NCBI GenBank assembly: GCA_016292745.1
Contig: JAEDFO010000003.1
Coordinates: forward strand, 3,545-67,544
Direction: 5' to 3'
DNA from: Muribaculaceae bacterium
GTDB lineage: Bacteria; Bacteroidota; Bacteroidia; Bacteroidales; Muribaculaceae
Length of the DNA: 64,000 bases
Every line of letters begins with the position of its first letter. Within the stretch, counting starts at the first letter, position 1. Under the pieces are notes generated by a model, which was not told the origin of the DNA, searched no databases, and saw only the letters and a list, made by a program, of their open reading frames with translations. Positions 44,744-54,234 of this stretch are shown one piece after another. Made by a program: the position numbers and the translations under genes.

Positions 44744-47656
44744 CTACCTCAAGTTTCTGTAGAATGCCTCGAACAGGCGAGGTCTGATTTCAAGTTCGTC
44801 GAAGGCGGCGTTGCTGCGAGATGGGTCTACACGGTTACAGAGAAATACGAAAACCATATCGTTACGTGGGTCGACCCAAAATACGGTGCCGGTAAAGCCC
44901 AGATGGCCAAATACCGACGCGTCAGCGCAGCTGCATGTGGGTGAATTTTCGGGATTCTCAGCGTCCGGCTTATCGAAACCGAGACCTCGGCGACAAGTAG
45001 GGCTCTTGGTGGTTGTGAACAAGTCGACTGTCGACTGCTTCAACACTCTTATCCCACCATAATCACCTCCTTGCAGCCACATCTGGCACATCTTGGCCAA
45101 ATCGTTAGCGCAACCGAACAGTCCAGCATTGCCCTGAATGCCACCTGAGAAGCATGCGAGCTCATCGTGAACATAACCGTGCATTTTCTGCCGGCGCAGC
45201 ATATTGTCGAGCTCGGTTGGAGCTATATCGTCGTCAGCAAAGTGTTCACGCGGGCGATAAGCGATTCTGAATGCGCCAAGCTTGCGGTAGATGTCGGCAA
45301 CATAGGCATCGTGTCCAATACCGGTTACATTTTCTTCGATACGCATCAACGTGCAGAAATTCAAGCAACTATAAGCATATTGCTTTGTCGGCCGCAATTT
45401 CGAAGAATATATTCGCTGCATCAGCGTATCGTAGGTGACTTTGCTGCCATATATTCCGCGACAAATTTCAATGGGAAACTCGTCGCTGCTATGACGCGAC
45501 ACTATGTCGGTACGCATCTTTGCGCGCTGATTGCCGTACAGGTTGCGGTATACGTATATTTTATGGCGTGCATCGCGGCGCTTTGAGAACAGCGTGCCGG
45601 TGTAGGAATCGTGGTCGAGCATAATGTCGTAGAGGTTCAGTGCCGGGACTATTCCCGACTCGTGGAACAGCAGTTCCTTAACGGTGATTTTCGCCTTGTC
45701 GGTTCCCCGCACCTCGGGTATATAGTCGTCAATGGGGCGATTAATGGCTATCAGCCCCTCGTCAAAAGCTCGCATTATGCCAGGCAAAGTGCCCATTGCT
45801 TTCGAAACCGATGCCAAATCGTATACCGTTGCCGATGTTACGGGATGCTTTTCGTCGGGGTCGGTATAGCCGTAATTACGATTACAGAACACCTTGCCAT
45901 GGCGTGCCATGAGCACCTGACAGCCCGGAAAAGCGCCTGATGACACCCCTGCGCAAGCAATGGAATCGACGAACTCGAGCAAACGGCTATCGACATCGGC
46001 ACATTCGGCTACGGTATAGCCCAAACGCGAAGCCTTATATGAAAAACCAGAGCCGGAAGGAGCGACATATGGAATTGACACCGGCAATGTGGCATTCACA
46101 TCGATGCCACCGAACAGAGCCTGGGCGGCATATTGCTGGGCAAGTTCACCATCTTCGTAAGCTACAACGAGGCTCACATTGTCGTGGTTCAGCAATTCCG
46201 AATAGCGAGATGCCTGGTATGCCGAAGCAAAGAGCACTGCCACCACCCTACGGCTTGAGGCAACAGCTTGTGCAAGAGCCTTACCATTATCTTCCTTCAT
46301 TATCGGAACAATCACAGTCGAAGCCACATCTATATCATCTCCAGAATGCACATCGGCATAGAGTCGACAATAATCGGCAAAAGTTTTGAAACGTTTGTCG
46401 TTTCCCATCATTACTACATTCCCCAGTTCTGAGATAGGCAACAATCCACCACTGTTTTTCACCACAGTAATTGCCCGCATCGACAGTTTATGCTGCATGG
46501 CAACAGCATCGGCAGAGTGCAAAGTTTCCATCACCTGTTGCACGTCGAGTTGACGTCTATGGTCGGCCCCAAGGAGATATTTATATCTCAGCACTTTTCG
46601 GCATGCATTATCCACCTGCGTCATGGTGATTTCACCTTTTTCAAGTGCCGTCATCATATCATCGATGGCTTTTGTTAGTTCAGCGGGCTGAAGAAGCACA
46701 TCGTTACCAGCCTTGAACGCATTCACCGCCGGCGAACCACCACCGACAGCCCCTTTCATGTCGAGAGCATCAGTAAACACCAGTCCACGGAAGCCGAGGT
46801 TGCGCTTCAGCAGTGTGTCGACTACTTTCGTGCTCATCGAGGTTGCATTATTTGCGTCAACCGAAGGAAGGAGCAAATGGGCTGTAAGGATGCCGCTGAG
46901 TCCTGCTCCAATATAGCTCTTGAACGGGGAGATGTCGACCCTGCTGTATTCGGCAAACGATTTGTCGACCATCGGAAGCGATTTGTGTGAATCGGCCATT
47001 GTAGAGCCATGTCCCGGGAAATGCTTCGCCACCGACATCACCCCTTCCGATTCCATACCACAGGCAAAGGCAATGCCATTTGACTGCACGCAGCTTACGC
47101 TTTCGCCAAACGACCGGAGACCGATTACCGGATTCAGAGGGTTAGTGTTCACGTCGAGCACAGGTGCGAAATTAACATGTATGCCCAATGCTCGGCATTG
47201 GCAGCCAACCTCCTTGCCGTATTCATACATCAACCGGGAATCGTTAATGGCACCGAGAGCCATATTACGTGGATAAGGCACAGCATCGCGCACCCGCATC
47301 GCCACACCCCACTCGCCATCGACAGTTATGAGCAACGGCGTGCGAGCCAACGAATTGGCCAAGTTAAGAATATCGACAAACTGCTGGGCAGTTCCTTCCT
47401 CAAGAATCAATCCGCCCACATTTTCACGCACTACAATAGCCTGCAGCTGTCGCTGACGCTCAGCGTCACCAGCTTCGGGCGAAACCTTGGCCACGAATAG
47501 TTGTGCCACACGCTGACGCTGGTTCAGAGTTGACATCACCGAATCGGCCCAACAGTCGGCCATTGTTGTGTTGAAAGTGCTTATCTGACTGCAAACGGCA
47601 AAATATGCCGAAGCACATAACATCAGCGCTGATACAATAATCCTGCTATGTTTCAT
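44744..47656 (-). CDS. Fusion of NagZ-like GH3 hydrolase and serine beta-lactamase-like domain
   Basis: 970 residues, exported (signal about 1-22). GH3 domain, about 30-370: KHFPGHGSTMADSH with the His-Asp acid/base dyad of beta-N-acetylglucosaminidases (His224), nucleophile Asp296 in FTDALDMKG. A GH3 C-terminal domain follows to about 545. The last third (about 555-970) is a beta-lactamase/penicillin-binding-like domain: SVSK (Ser616, Lys619), YSCLN and HLGFTG. Such fusions are common in Bacteroidota and are thought to act on peptidoglycan fragments. Starts in an ATGA overlap with the GH3 gene upstream. Confidence 0.92.
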   Translation of the reverse strand: MKHSRIIVSALMLCASAYFAVCSQISTFNTTMADCWADSVMSTLNQRQRVAQLFVAKVSPEAGDAERQRQLQAIVVRENVGGLILEEGTAQQFVDILNLANSLARTPLLITVDGEWGVAMRVRDAVPYPRNMALGAINDSRLMYEYGKEVGCQCRALGIHVNFAPVLDVNTNPLNPVIGLRSFGESVSCVQSNGIAFACGMESEGVMSVAKHFPGHGSTMADSHKSLPMVDKSFAEYSRVDISPFKSYIGAGLSGILTAHLLLPSVDANNATSMSTKVVDTLLKRNLGFRGLVFTDALDMKGAVGGGSPAVNAFKAGNDVLLQPAELTKAIDDMMTALEKGEITMTQVDNACRKVLRYKYLLGADHRRQLDVQQVMETLHSADAVAMQHKLSMRAITVVKNSGGLLPISELGNVVMMGNDKRFKTFADYCRLYADVHSGDDIDVASTVIVPIMKEDNGKALAQAVASSRRVVAVLFASAYQASRYSELLNHDNVSLVVAYEDGELAQQYAAQALFGGIDVNATLPVSIPYVAPSGSGFSYKASRLGYTVAECADVDSRLLEFVDSIACAGVSSGAFPGCQVLMARHGKVFCNRNYGYTDPDEKHPVTSATVYDLASVSKAMGTLPGIMRAFDEGLIAINRPIDDYIPEVRGTDKAKITVKELLFHESGIVPALNLYDIMLDHDSYTGTLFSKRRDARHKIYVYRNLYGNQRAKMRTDIVSRHSSDEFPIEICRGIYGSKVTYDTLMQRIYSSKLRPTKQYAYSCLNFCTLMRIEENVTGIGHDAYVADIYRKLGAFRIAYRPREHFADDDIAPTELDNMLRRQKMHGYVHDELACFSGGIQGNAGLFGCANDLAKMCQMWLQGGDYGGIRVLKQSTVDLFTTTKSPTCRRGLGFDKPDAENPENSPTCSCADASVFGHLGFTGTVFWVDPRNDMVFVFLCNRVDPSRSNAAFDELEIRPRLFEAFYRNLR

Positions 47657-49308
47657 TTCTTCGACTTTAATTTAATACCATACCCAGACTTCGCCACTCC
47701 TACAATACTCACCGGCAGCTTTCCATCAACAGCAATTTCGCCGAAAACAGCCTTGGCAGCACTCTCCTGCGCCACAGCATTACGATCGTAAGCCATGATA
47801 GCGGCAAGATTCTCCTTGTTGAGCGATTCGGCCATGTCGGCTGCCTTATATGGATTAATAAAGAACACGGCCACCACCTTTCGGCCAGTTCTCAAGGCAT
47901 TCTGCAGCAATTTGCACTGATATGCATCGTTTCCTGTAACAGGAAGTATAATCACGTTGCTGTTCTCATATACAAAATCGTAGGCCTTCACTCCGTCATG
48001 GCTTAGGCAACACTCCACAAACCTCTCGCATCCTGCCACTTTCACCACACTCACGCCACCGTCCTCGTTCAATGGCAATATCGAGGCATTGTTGCGGAAA
48101 CACGTCATTGAGGCATCGGCAATCTTATGAAGCAAATCCGACGAAGACGCGGAGTTCAGTCTACCGGCTATGCCTACGGTGTCGATTGGTTCGAATTCGT
48201 GGCAATGAAGCATATATTTATATTGTAGAATCTTGCGGCAACGCACATCGACATCAGCTTGCAGAATTTCGCCATTTGCCACGGCATTGAGCACTGAATC
48301 GATTTCGGCCGGTACATTCTTTGGCGAGAGAAGCACATCGTTGCCGGCCATAAGGGCCCTCACCGATGCCGAACGCTCGCTTTGTGCTCCTTTCATTCCA
48401 AGTGCATCGGTAAACACCAGTCCACGGAACTTCATTTTTCCCTTCAGGAAATCAGTTACGACCTTTCGGCTCAGCGAGCAAGGAGTGGACGATGAATCGA
48501 GCGAGGGAACAAACAGGTGGGCAGTGAGGACTCCGCCAAGGCCCGAATCGATATACTTGCGGAATGGGAGCAAATCAACCATCTGTAAATCTCGTAACGA
48601 TTTGTCAACAACCGGCAAGGTCTTGTGCGAATCCTCCGAAGTTGAGCCATGGCCGGGGAAATGCTTTGCTACCGACAGCACTCCGCCGTCCTCAATTCCC
48701 TTGGCAATCGTCAGCCCTTTTCGATAAACGTTCCTTGCCGATTCGCCTAACGAGCGGTCGCCAATCACCGGATTCAGCGGATTCGTGTTAACATCGAGAA
48801 CCGGAGCAAAATCGACATTGATTCCAAGCAACCGGCATTGACGGGCTATCTCGCGGCCATATTGATAAGCAAGATGGTCGTCGGCCACCGCACCCACTAT
48901 GAGATTCCGGGGGAACAGCAACGCATCGGTTACTCGCATCGACACACCCCACTCGCCATCCACCGAAATCATCAGCGGCACCTTACTGAGTGCCTGTGCC
49001 CGATTTACCGTGGCAGCATACTGGGCTGCAGTGCCCTTCGACACAAGCAACCCGCCAATGCGTTCATCGCCAACAAGAATCTTCAGGTTGCCCTCAAGGT
49101 TTGCAGTATCGGCAGGTGCCAATACCGGCATCATAAGCTGAGCCACTTTTTCGCGTTCGCTTAGCTGAGCGAAAACACTGTCGACCCACTGTTCCAGACC
49201 TGGATACTGCGAACGACGCTCAATCATGGGCGTTTTTGCACTGAAATGTCCTATTGCCATCATGGCTGCCATCGACGAGGCTATCAATTTTAATCGCATA
49301 TCTGTCAT
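47653..49308 (-). CDS. NagZ-like GH3 family hydrolase
   Basis: 551 residues with signal peptide (about 1-24). Single GH3 catalytic domain plus a short C-terminal domain: KHFPGHGSTSEDSHKTLP and nucleophile Asp in FTDALGMKGAQ, both in the beta-N-acetylhexosaminidase form. It is clearly paralogous to the N-terminal two thirds of the downstream fusion but lacks the beta-lactamase part. Overlaps the genes on both sides by 4 bases (ATGA), so a trio is co-translated. MRLKL at 49299 is an alternative start. Confidence 0.92.
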   Translation of the reverse strand: MTDMRLKLIASSMAAMMAIGHFSAKTPMIERRSQYPGLEQWVDSVFAQLSEREKVAQLMMPVLAPADTANLEGNLKILVGDERIGGLLVSKGTAAQYAATVNRAQALSKVPLMISVDGEWGVSMRVTDALLFPRNLIVGAVADDHLAYQYGREIARQCRLLGINVDFAPVLDVNTNPLNPVIGDRSLGESARNVYRKGLTIAKGIEDGGVLSVAKHFPGHGSTSEDSHKTLPVVDKSLRDLQMVDLLPFRKYIDSGLGGVLTAHLFVPSLDSSSTPCSLSRKVVTDFLKGKMKFRGLVFTDALGMKGAQSERSASVRALMAGNDVLLSPKNVPAEIDSVLNAVANGEILQADVDVRCRKILQYKYMLHCHEFEPIDTVGIAGRLNSASSSDLLHKIADASMTCFRNNASILPLNEDGGVSVVKVAGCERFVECCLSHDGVKAYDFVYENSNVIILPVTGNDAYQCKLLQNALRTGRKVVAVFFINPYKAADMAESLNKENLAAIMAYDRNAVAQESAAKAVFGEIAVDGKLPVSIVGVAKSGYGIKLKSKK

Positions 49309-50813
49309 TCGATTTTTTCCATTCTTAATTCATCGCTCACGCTGATTTTGCCACCATCGGCACCCAGTGACTTCAGATAATCGAGCACTCGGTCGCCAAA
49401 CTTCATCGTGTCGCTGAAAATGCGTTTTCCACTCTTCAACGGCTCCATATAGTCGCCACCATTGGCCAGATAATCGAGTGTAAGCAATTTATACTTCTTG
49501 TTTTTCTTGATTTTCTTTCCGTTGAGCTTGGCCGACACGATTTTCCCGTTGCCGTCATATATAACCTTTACGCCATGGCTCACCGAATCGCCACCACGGC
49601 CGGCCATCACAGCAAATGCGGCAATTAGCTTATCACCCCGAATCTCGAGCACCTGCAACTTGTTGTCGAATGGGAACATAGCCTTAACCAGCCCCTCTGA
49701 CACATCGCCGGAAGGCACATCGCGGCGCATTCCGCCAACATTCATTATTGCCAAGTCTACTTTGCTGCCATAAACCGGTTGTGTCAAGTTCATTGCTAAA
49801 TCGGAGATGAAGTTCGATGCAAGCACCGTGCGACGAGCAATTGCAATTTCCGACACTATTATAGTGTTGTTCATAAGCGAATCCACCTTTTCGCGGTATG
49901 GGGCAAGGAAACTGTTGAGGCACGAATCCACCCTATCGTCGTAACGCTTATCCACCGGCATCAACGAATTGCTGACAGAGAAATCGTCAAGGTTCAATTT
50001 CACACAGCCAATCAGTTTTCCGGAACCGCCAGCCTGGCACACCACCACCTTTCGGCCATCGGCATTATTGAAAACGCATTCCGGGCACTTAGCATCGCCT
50101 GGATTGATGGTTGTATGGCTGTGTCCGCCTATAATAAGGTCGATATTGCGGCTGTTCTTGGCCAGCAACACGTCGCTCGGAAGTCCCGGCTTCGCGGTGT
50201 AGCCAATATGAGTAAGAGCCACCACATAATCGACACGTTCATTCTTTTTCAATGCACCGGCAAGCGAATCGCCCACGGCAATTGCATCACGATAAACTAC
50301 CCCTTTGCAATTGGCATCGGCAATCATGCCTGAGGGAATAAGATTGAGTGCAATTACGCCAATTCTTCTACCACAATACTCCTTTATTATGTATTGCTTG
50401 AAAAGCGACTTCAACGGTGTGGAATCGAGCACATAGTTCGACGACAGTCGCGCCACGCCTTCTACCTTACCATACACCCGAGCAAGGCTGTCGATTCCAT
50501 TGTCGAACTCGTGATTACCGAGAATCTGGATGTCGTAACCCATGCGATGAATAGCTTCACACTCAACAATGCCGCCAAACAGATTGAAATAAGGAGTCCC
50601 TTGGAAAGCATCTCCGGCATCAACAAGCAATACATTCGGCTCAGCCACACGAATGCTGTCGATGATGGCCTTACGACGCAACACACCGCCACGACCGTCG
50701 GAATCGGGATCGATTTGGCTGTGAGTGTCGTTAGTGTGGAGAATTACAAGATTCTCAGCTGAAACAGATACTGTTGTGCACAGTATTAATAAGTAGATAA
50801 ATATGCGATACAT
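49305..50813 (-). CDS. 5'-nucleotidase/metallophosphatase (UshA-like), exported
   Basis: 502 residues. Signal peptide ends VSA-E (about residue 20). N-terminal metallophosphatase domain with LHTNDTHSQ, DAGDAFQGTP, LGNHEFD and GGHSHT metal motifs; C-terminal 5'-nucleotidase substrate domain (about 325-495) with NVGGMRRDVPSG and LDYLANGGD. Likely releases phosphate from nucleotides in the periplasm. The ATG at 50813 places the signal at the N-terminus; 16 in-frame upstream residues are discarded. First of three overlapping genes. Confidence 0.93.
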   Translation of the reverse strand: MYRIFIYLLILCTTVSVSAENLVILHTNDTHSQIDPDSDGRGGVLRRKAIIDSIRVAEPNVLLVDAGDAFQGTPYFNLFGGIVECEAIHRMGYDIQILGNHEFDNGIDSLARVYGKVEGVARLSSNYVLDSTPLKSLFKQYIIKEYCGRRIGVIALNLIPSGMIADANCKGVVYRDAIAVGDSLAGALKKNERVDYVVALTHIGYTAKPGLPSDVLLAKNSRNIDLIIGGHSHTTINPGDAKCPECVFNNADGRKVVVCQAGGSGKLIGCVKLNLDDFSVSNSLMPVDKRYDDRVDSCLNSFLAPYREKVDSLMNNTIIVSEIAIARRTVLASNFISDLAMNLTQPVYGSKVDLAIMNVGGMRRDVPSGDVSEGLVKAMFPFDNKLQVLEIRGDKLIAAFAVMAGRGGDSVSHGVKVIYDGNGKIVSAKLNGKKIKKNKKYKLLTLDYLANGGDYMEPLKSGKRIFSDTMKFGDRVLDYLKSLGADGGKISVSDELRMEKIE

Positions 50814-50965
50814 AATTGATACTATAAATTTATGCTGCTCATCGGGCATAACTACTGCCAAATGATTTTCTTTTACGAAAATACGAAATTAAAACAACAA
50901 AACGAGTATTAATCGCGAAAAACGCCACAAATATCCATGGTTTCGATTATTCAGCCAAATCAAGC

Positions 50966-51006
50966 AGGAAGGATTTACGAATTACCAAGATTCGTAAACC
51001 CTTCCT
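50966..51006. repeat. Long inverted repeat
   Basis: Arms AGGAAGG-A-TTTACGAAT and ATTCGTAAA-C-CCTTCCT pair over 16 of 17 positions around a 7-base loop. No flanking T-run on either strand, so it is not an obvious terminator. Confidence 0.75.
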
Positions 51007-51013
51007 TAAAATC

Positions 51014-51035
51014 TGGCAGATTTCGCAAACTGCCA
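51014..51035. repeat. Short inverted repeat next to the long one
   Basis: TGGCAG and CTGCCA arms (51014-51019, 51030-51035) form a perfect 6-bp stem, extended inside by TT/AA after one mismatch. Eight bases separate it from the long repeat. Confidence 0.6.
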
Positions 51036-51393
51036 CAATCCAAAGCCACTTCCCATAATAGGACTTTGATTCATTCCAATTCTAACAACATTTGTCAACA
51101 GAACTTGGAGTAAGTTTCATACATATTTCCTAAGGCGGTGTCCGTGTTCCAAGTCTGTAGCAAAAGTACAGTCATCGGCCAACCGATAATGTTCAAATGA
51201 TAAAAAATTAAAGAATTATTAGAGTCAAATCGTAAAATATTTATACTAATGAATAAATATTACCTATATACGAGAACTTGAAAATCCTGATTTACAGATA
51301 ATGATACTAATATTTTGTTATACAATTAAGATTTTAAAAGATTCTTTGACAAGACTGAGGGACATCAACAAATCTAAGATATTTTGAGTGGGA

Positions 51394-52467
51394 CTATTCC
51401 AAGTTGTTATTGCGATAAACAATAGGTGTGCAGCCATAATGCTTGCTGAACGAGCGGCGGAATGTTGACAGGGAATTAAAGCCGGATTGCTCTGCCACAT
51501 CGGCAATTGTCATTTCATGGTTTGAGGTAAGCAACTGCGCAGCATGGCGCAAACGGTATGAATTTACAAAGTCGTAGAATGTTGTATCAAGCTGCACATT
51601 GATATAACTGCTTATATAGGAGCGGTTAGTATTCATCTGCTTGGCAAGGTCGGAAAGAGTTAACGATGGGTTTAGATAGAGCTGTTTTTCCTCAAACAGT
51701 ACACGCAGTTTTTCGTCAAAGCCCTCATATATGCGTGGACGATGCTGAACATTGAAATCATCAGATGGAATAATAGGCGATACTACTCCACCACCCACCA
51801 TCCGGCGCATCGATTCCTGATATCGGTGCACATAATAGCATATAATAAACCACGCCACACACTCAAATATATAGAACGACAGCTTAATGCGATAAATGTT
51901 TGTGACCATGAACACGATCCAGGCCACATATAGCAGAAAGAATACGGCTATCAGGCTCCAAAGCCACTCTACATGCAGATATTCTGTATTGGAATACATC
52001 TGCTTTAGCCGGCGCAATACCTTTGGCACCGAAAGCATCACACGAATATACAGATATATTGAGAAACAGATAAACACACCAACAAGGATGTTGAAGGTAT
52101 GTCGGCCGGGAAACAGCAAATACACCAGCAGATAGGCACAGTTAGGCCAGAAAAGTCGGGCAATACGGCGCCAATTCAGCCACCGCGGCGAAACCACCTC
52201 AATCAAGAACATATTGATAAAGGTTATCGAGAACCAATCGACAATGAGCGAGGCATAAATGGCGTTATCGCTCATCTGTATACCAAACAACGGATACGAC
52301 ACGCTTCTGACATTGTTGACAAACAGGAACAGGAAGGTAATGCCGAGCATCACACGTGCGCGGTCTTTGCCATAACGCAGATAGTACATGCTCGACACAA
52401 ACAGATACATCAATACCGCACCACGGAAAAGCAAGGTCAGGCGGTCTATGACATTATCTTCCATCAT
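51394..52467 (-). CDS. AraC-family regulator with multi-pass membrane N-terminus
   Basis: 357 residues. About six hydrophobic segments occupy residues 10-215, then a linker, then a C-terminal AraC DNA-binding domain (about 255-357): SLTLSDLAKQMNTNRSYISSYIN as the first helix-turn-helix and TIADVAEQSGFNSLSTFRRSFSKHYGCTP as the second. Such membrane regulators are frequent in Bacteroidota; the signal sensed is unknown. It is separated from gpmI by a strong terminator and from the nucleotidase trio by 580 bases, so it may act on either side. Confidence 0.9.
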   Translation of the reverse strand: MMEDNVIDRLTLLFRGAVLMYLFVSSMYYLRYGKDRARVMLGITFLFLFVNNVRSVSYPLFGIQMSDNAIYASLIVDWFSITFINMFLIEVVSPRWLNWRRIARLFWPNCAYLLVYLLFPGRHTFNILVGVFICFSIYLYIRVMLSVPKVLRRLKQMYSNTEYLHVEWLWSLIAVFFLLYVAWIVFMVTNIYRIKLSFYIFECVAWFIICYYVHRYQESMRRMVGGGVVSPIIPSDDFNVQHRPRIYEGFDEKLRVLFEEKQLYLNPSLTLSDLAKQMNTNRSYISSYINVQLDTTFYDFVNSYRLRHAAQLLTSNHEMTIADVAEQSGFNSLSTFRRSFSKHYGCTPIVYRNNNLE

Positions 52468-52516
52468 TCAGTTCGTGTTGGTGGCTATTCTTCTGATTTC
52501 GAACAGCAAAAATAAT

Positions 52517-52553
52517 AAAATGTGCCGTTCCAAATGCAAGAACGACACATTTT
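52517..52553 (-). terminator. Terminator of gpmI
   Basis: AAAATGTG-C-CGTTC and GAACG-A-CACATTTT arms (52517-52530 and 52540-52553) pair over 14 positions, 13 Watson-Crick plus one wobble on the minus strand, followed by a T-rich tail. Probably works both ways. Confidence 0.82.
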
Positions 52554-52575
52554 TATTACATTTCCAACAAACTGC

Positions 52576-54090
52576 TTACTTGATAAGGCAGTTGCCGGTC
52601 ATTTCCTTGGGCTGCTCAACACCAAGGATGTGGAGAATAGATGGAGCCACATCAGCAAGACGGCCGTCCTCTACCTTGGCATCCTTGTTGGCTGTTACAT
52701 ATACGAAAGGCACCGGATTCAGCGAGTGGGCTGTGTTTGGAGTGCCATCGGAATTGATTGCATTGTCGGCATTACCGTGGTCGGCAATGATGATTACCTC
52801 GTAATCGTTGGCCTTTGCAGCTTCTACAGTGTCCTTTACACAATTATCAACGGCAACAACGGCCTTTTCAATTGCCTCATAGATTCCGGTATGACCTACC
52901 ATGTCGCCATTGGCATAGTTGACAACAATAAACTCATACTTCTGTTCGTTGATGGCAGCCACAAGTTTATCCTTTACCTCATAGGCGCTCATTTCGGGCT
53001 TAAGGTCGTAAGTTGCCACCTTAGGTGATGGAACAAGAATGCGGTCCTCGCCATCGTACGGAGCCTCGCGACCTCCATTAAAGAAGAATGTAACGTGGGC
53101 ATATTTCTCTGTTTCGGCAATATGGAGCTGTTTCATGCCAAGGCTCGATACATATTCGCCAAGAGTATTACTTACATTCTCCTTATCGAAAAGGATATGC
53201 ACGCCGGTGAATGAAGCATCGTAAGGAGTCATGCAGAAATACTGCAACCCGGGAATTGTGTGCATGCCTTCCTCGGTCATATCTTTCTGTGTGAGCACAA
53301 TGGTGAGTTCCTTAGCACGGTCGTTGCGATAATTGAAGAAGATAACCACATCACCATCCTTGATTCGGCCGTCAACGGTTGAGTTGACAATAGGCTTAAC
53401 AAACTCATCGGTTACGCCATCGGCATACGATGCCTCCATGGCAGCTACCATATCGTCGAACTTAGCGCCTTCACCGTTAACAAGCTGGTCGTAGGCTATC
53501 TTAACGCGGTCCCAACGTTTGTCGCGGTCCATGGCATAATAGCGGCCGATAATCGAGGCAATCACGCCTGCCGACTTGGCACAATGCTCCTGAACCTCGG
53601 CGATAAAGCCCTTACCGCTCTTGGGGTCGGTGTCGCGGCCATCCATAAAGCAGTGCAGATACACATTCTTCAAATCGTATTCCTTGGCAATGTCGCAAAG
53701 AGCGAACAAATGTTCGAGCGAGCTGTGAACGCCGCCATTACTGGTAAGACCCATCATGTGCAGGCCCTTGCCTGTTGTGCGGGCATATTCAAAGGCACGC
53801 TTGATTTCAGGATTGTTGAGAATCGACTTGTCGGCTATCGATTTGTTGATCTTAACCAGGTCCTGATATACGATGCGGCCAGCACCGATATTAAGGTGAC
53901 CCACTTCAGAGTTACCCATCTGTCCGTCGGGCAAACCGACATTTTCGCCACTTGCCTGAAGTTGCGAATTAGGATAATTCTTGATAAGTGAATCCCAATA
54001 AGGGGTTGGTGTTGAATAAATTACATCACTTTTCTGATGATTGCCGATTCCCCATCCATCGAGAATCATTAGCAACGCTTTTTTACCCAT
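52576..54090 (-). CDS. gpmI: 2,3-bisphosphoglycerate-independent phosphoglycerate mutase
   Basis: 504 residues, normal length. Converts 3- to 2-phosphoglycerate in glycolysis using two manganese ions. Catalytic Ser and neighbours in GQMGNSEVGHLNIGAGR; metal ligands in LMILDGWGIG (N-terminus), FMDGRDTDP, VVNYANGDMVGHTG and IIADHGNADN. Separate gene with its own terminator; a TAATTTTG element (54142-54135) precedes it. Confidence 0.98.
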   Translation of the reverse strand: MGKKALLMILDGWGIGNHQKSDVIYSTPTPYWDSLIKNYPNSQLQASGENVGLPDGQMGNSEVGHLNIGAGRIVYQDLVKINKSIADKSILNNPEIKRAFEYARTTGKGLHMMGLTSNGGVHSSLEHLFALCDIAKEYDLKNVYLHCFMDGRDTDPKSGKGFIAEVQEHCAKSAGVIASIIGRYYAMDRDKRWDRVKIAYDQLVNGEGAKFDDMVAAMEASYADGVTDEFVKPIVNSTVDGRIKDGDVVIFFNYRNDRAKELTIVLTQKDMTEEGMHTIPGLQYFCMTPYDASFTGVHILFDKENVSNTLGEYVSSLGMKQLHIAETEKYAHVTFFFNGGREAPYDGEDRILVPSPKVATYDLKPEMSAYEVKDKLVAAINEQKYEFIVVNYANGDMVGHTGIYEAIEKAVVAVDNCVKDTVEAAKANDYEVIIIADHGNADNAINSDGTPNTAHSLNPVPFVYVTANKDAKVEDGRLADVAPSILHILGVEQPKEMTGNCLIK

Positions 54091-54134
54091 ATCTGTATTA
54101 TTATTAAAGTTATTCCTTACGTTTTTTCGCAGTG

Positions 54135-54142
54135 CAAAATTA
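54135..54142 (-). promoter_or_regulatory. Candidate -7 element of gpmI
   Basis: TAATTTTG on the minus strand, exact consensus, about 40 bases of leader to the ATG at 54090. Confidence 0.4.
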
Positions 54143-54195
54143 ATAAATCTGCACGAAATTTACGACTATTACCCACTGCTTTTAATTATTTTCCA

Positions 54196-54203
54196 TACTT
54201 TTG
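54196..54203 (+). promoter_or_regulatory. Candidate -7 element of the DUF2461 gene
   Basis: TACTTTTG, exact consensus. It lies 7 bases before an ATG at 54211 and 31 before the ATG at 54235, which favours the second as start. Confidence 0.45.
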
Positions 54204-54234
54204 CCAAATAATGAAGTTTACAACCGACAGCACT

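Larger units (their letters stand above)
50814..51393. other. 580-base intergenic region, no gene, two hairpins
   Basis: AT-rich with no credible open frame. Its notable content is two inverted repeats at 50966-51035. It separates the membrane AraC regulator from the nucleotidase trio, so it should carry the trio promoter; I do not find an exact TAnnTTTG here. Confidence 0.6.

Noticed and set aside
44744..47656. Beta-lactamase-like domain as an antibiotic-resistance gene
   Set aside because: Fused to GH3 and placed in a cell-wall scavenging context; the fold also covers esterases and peptidases.
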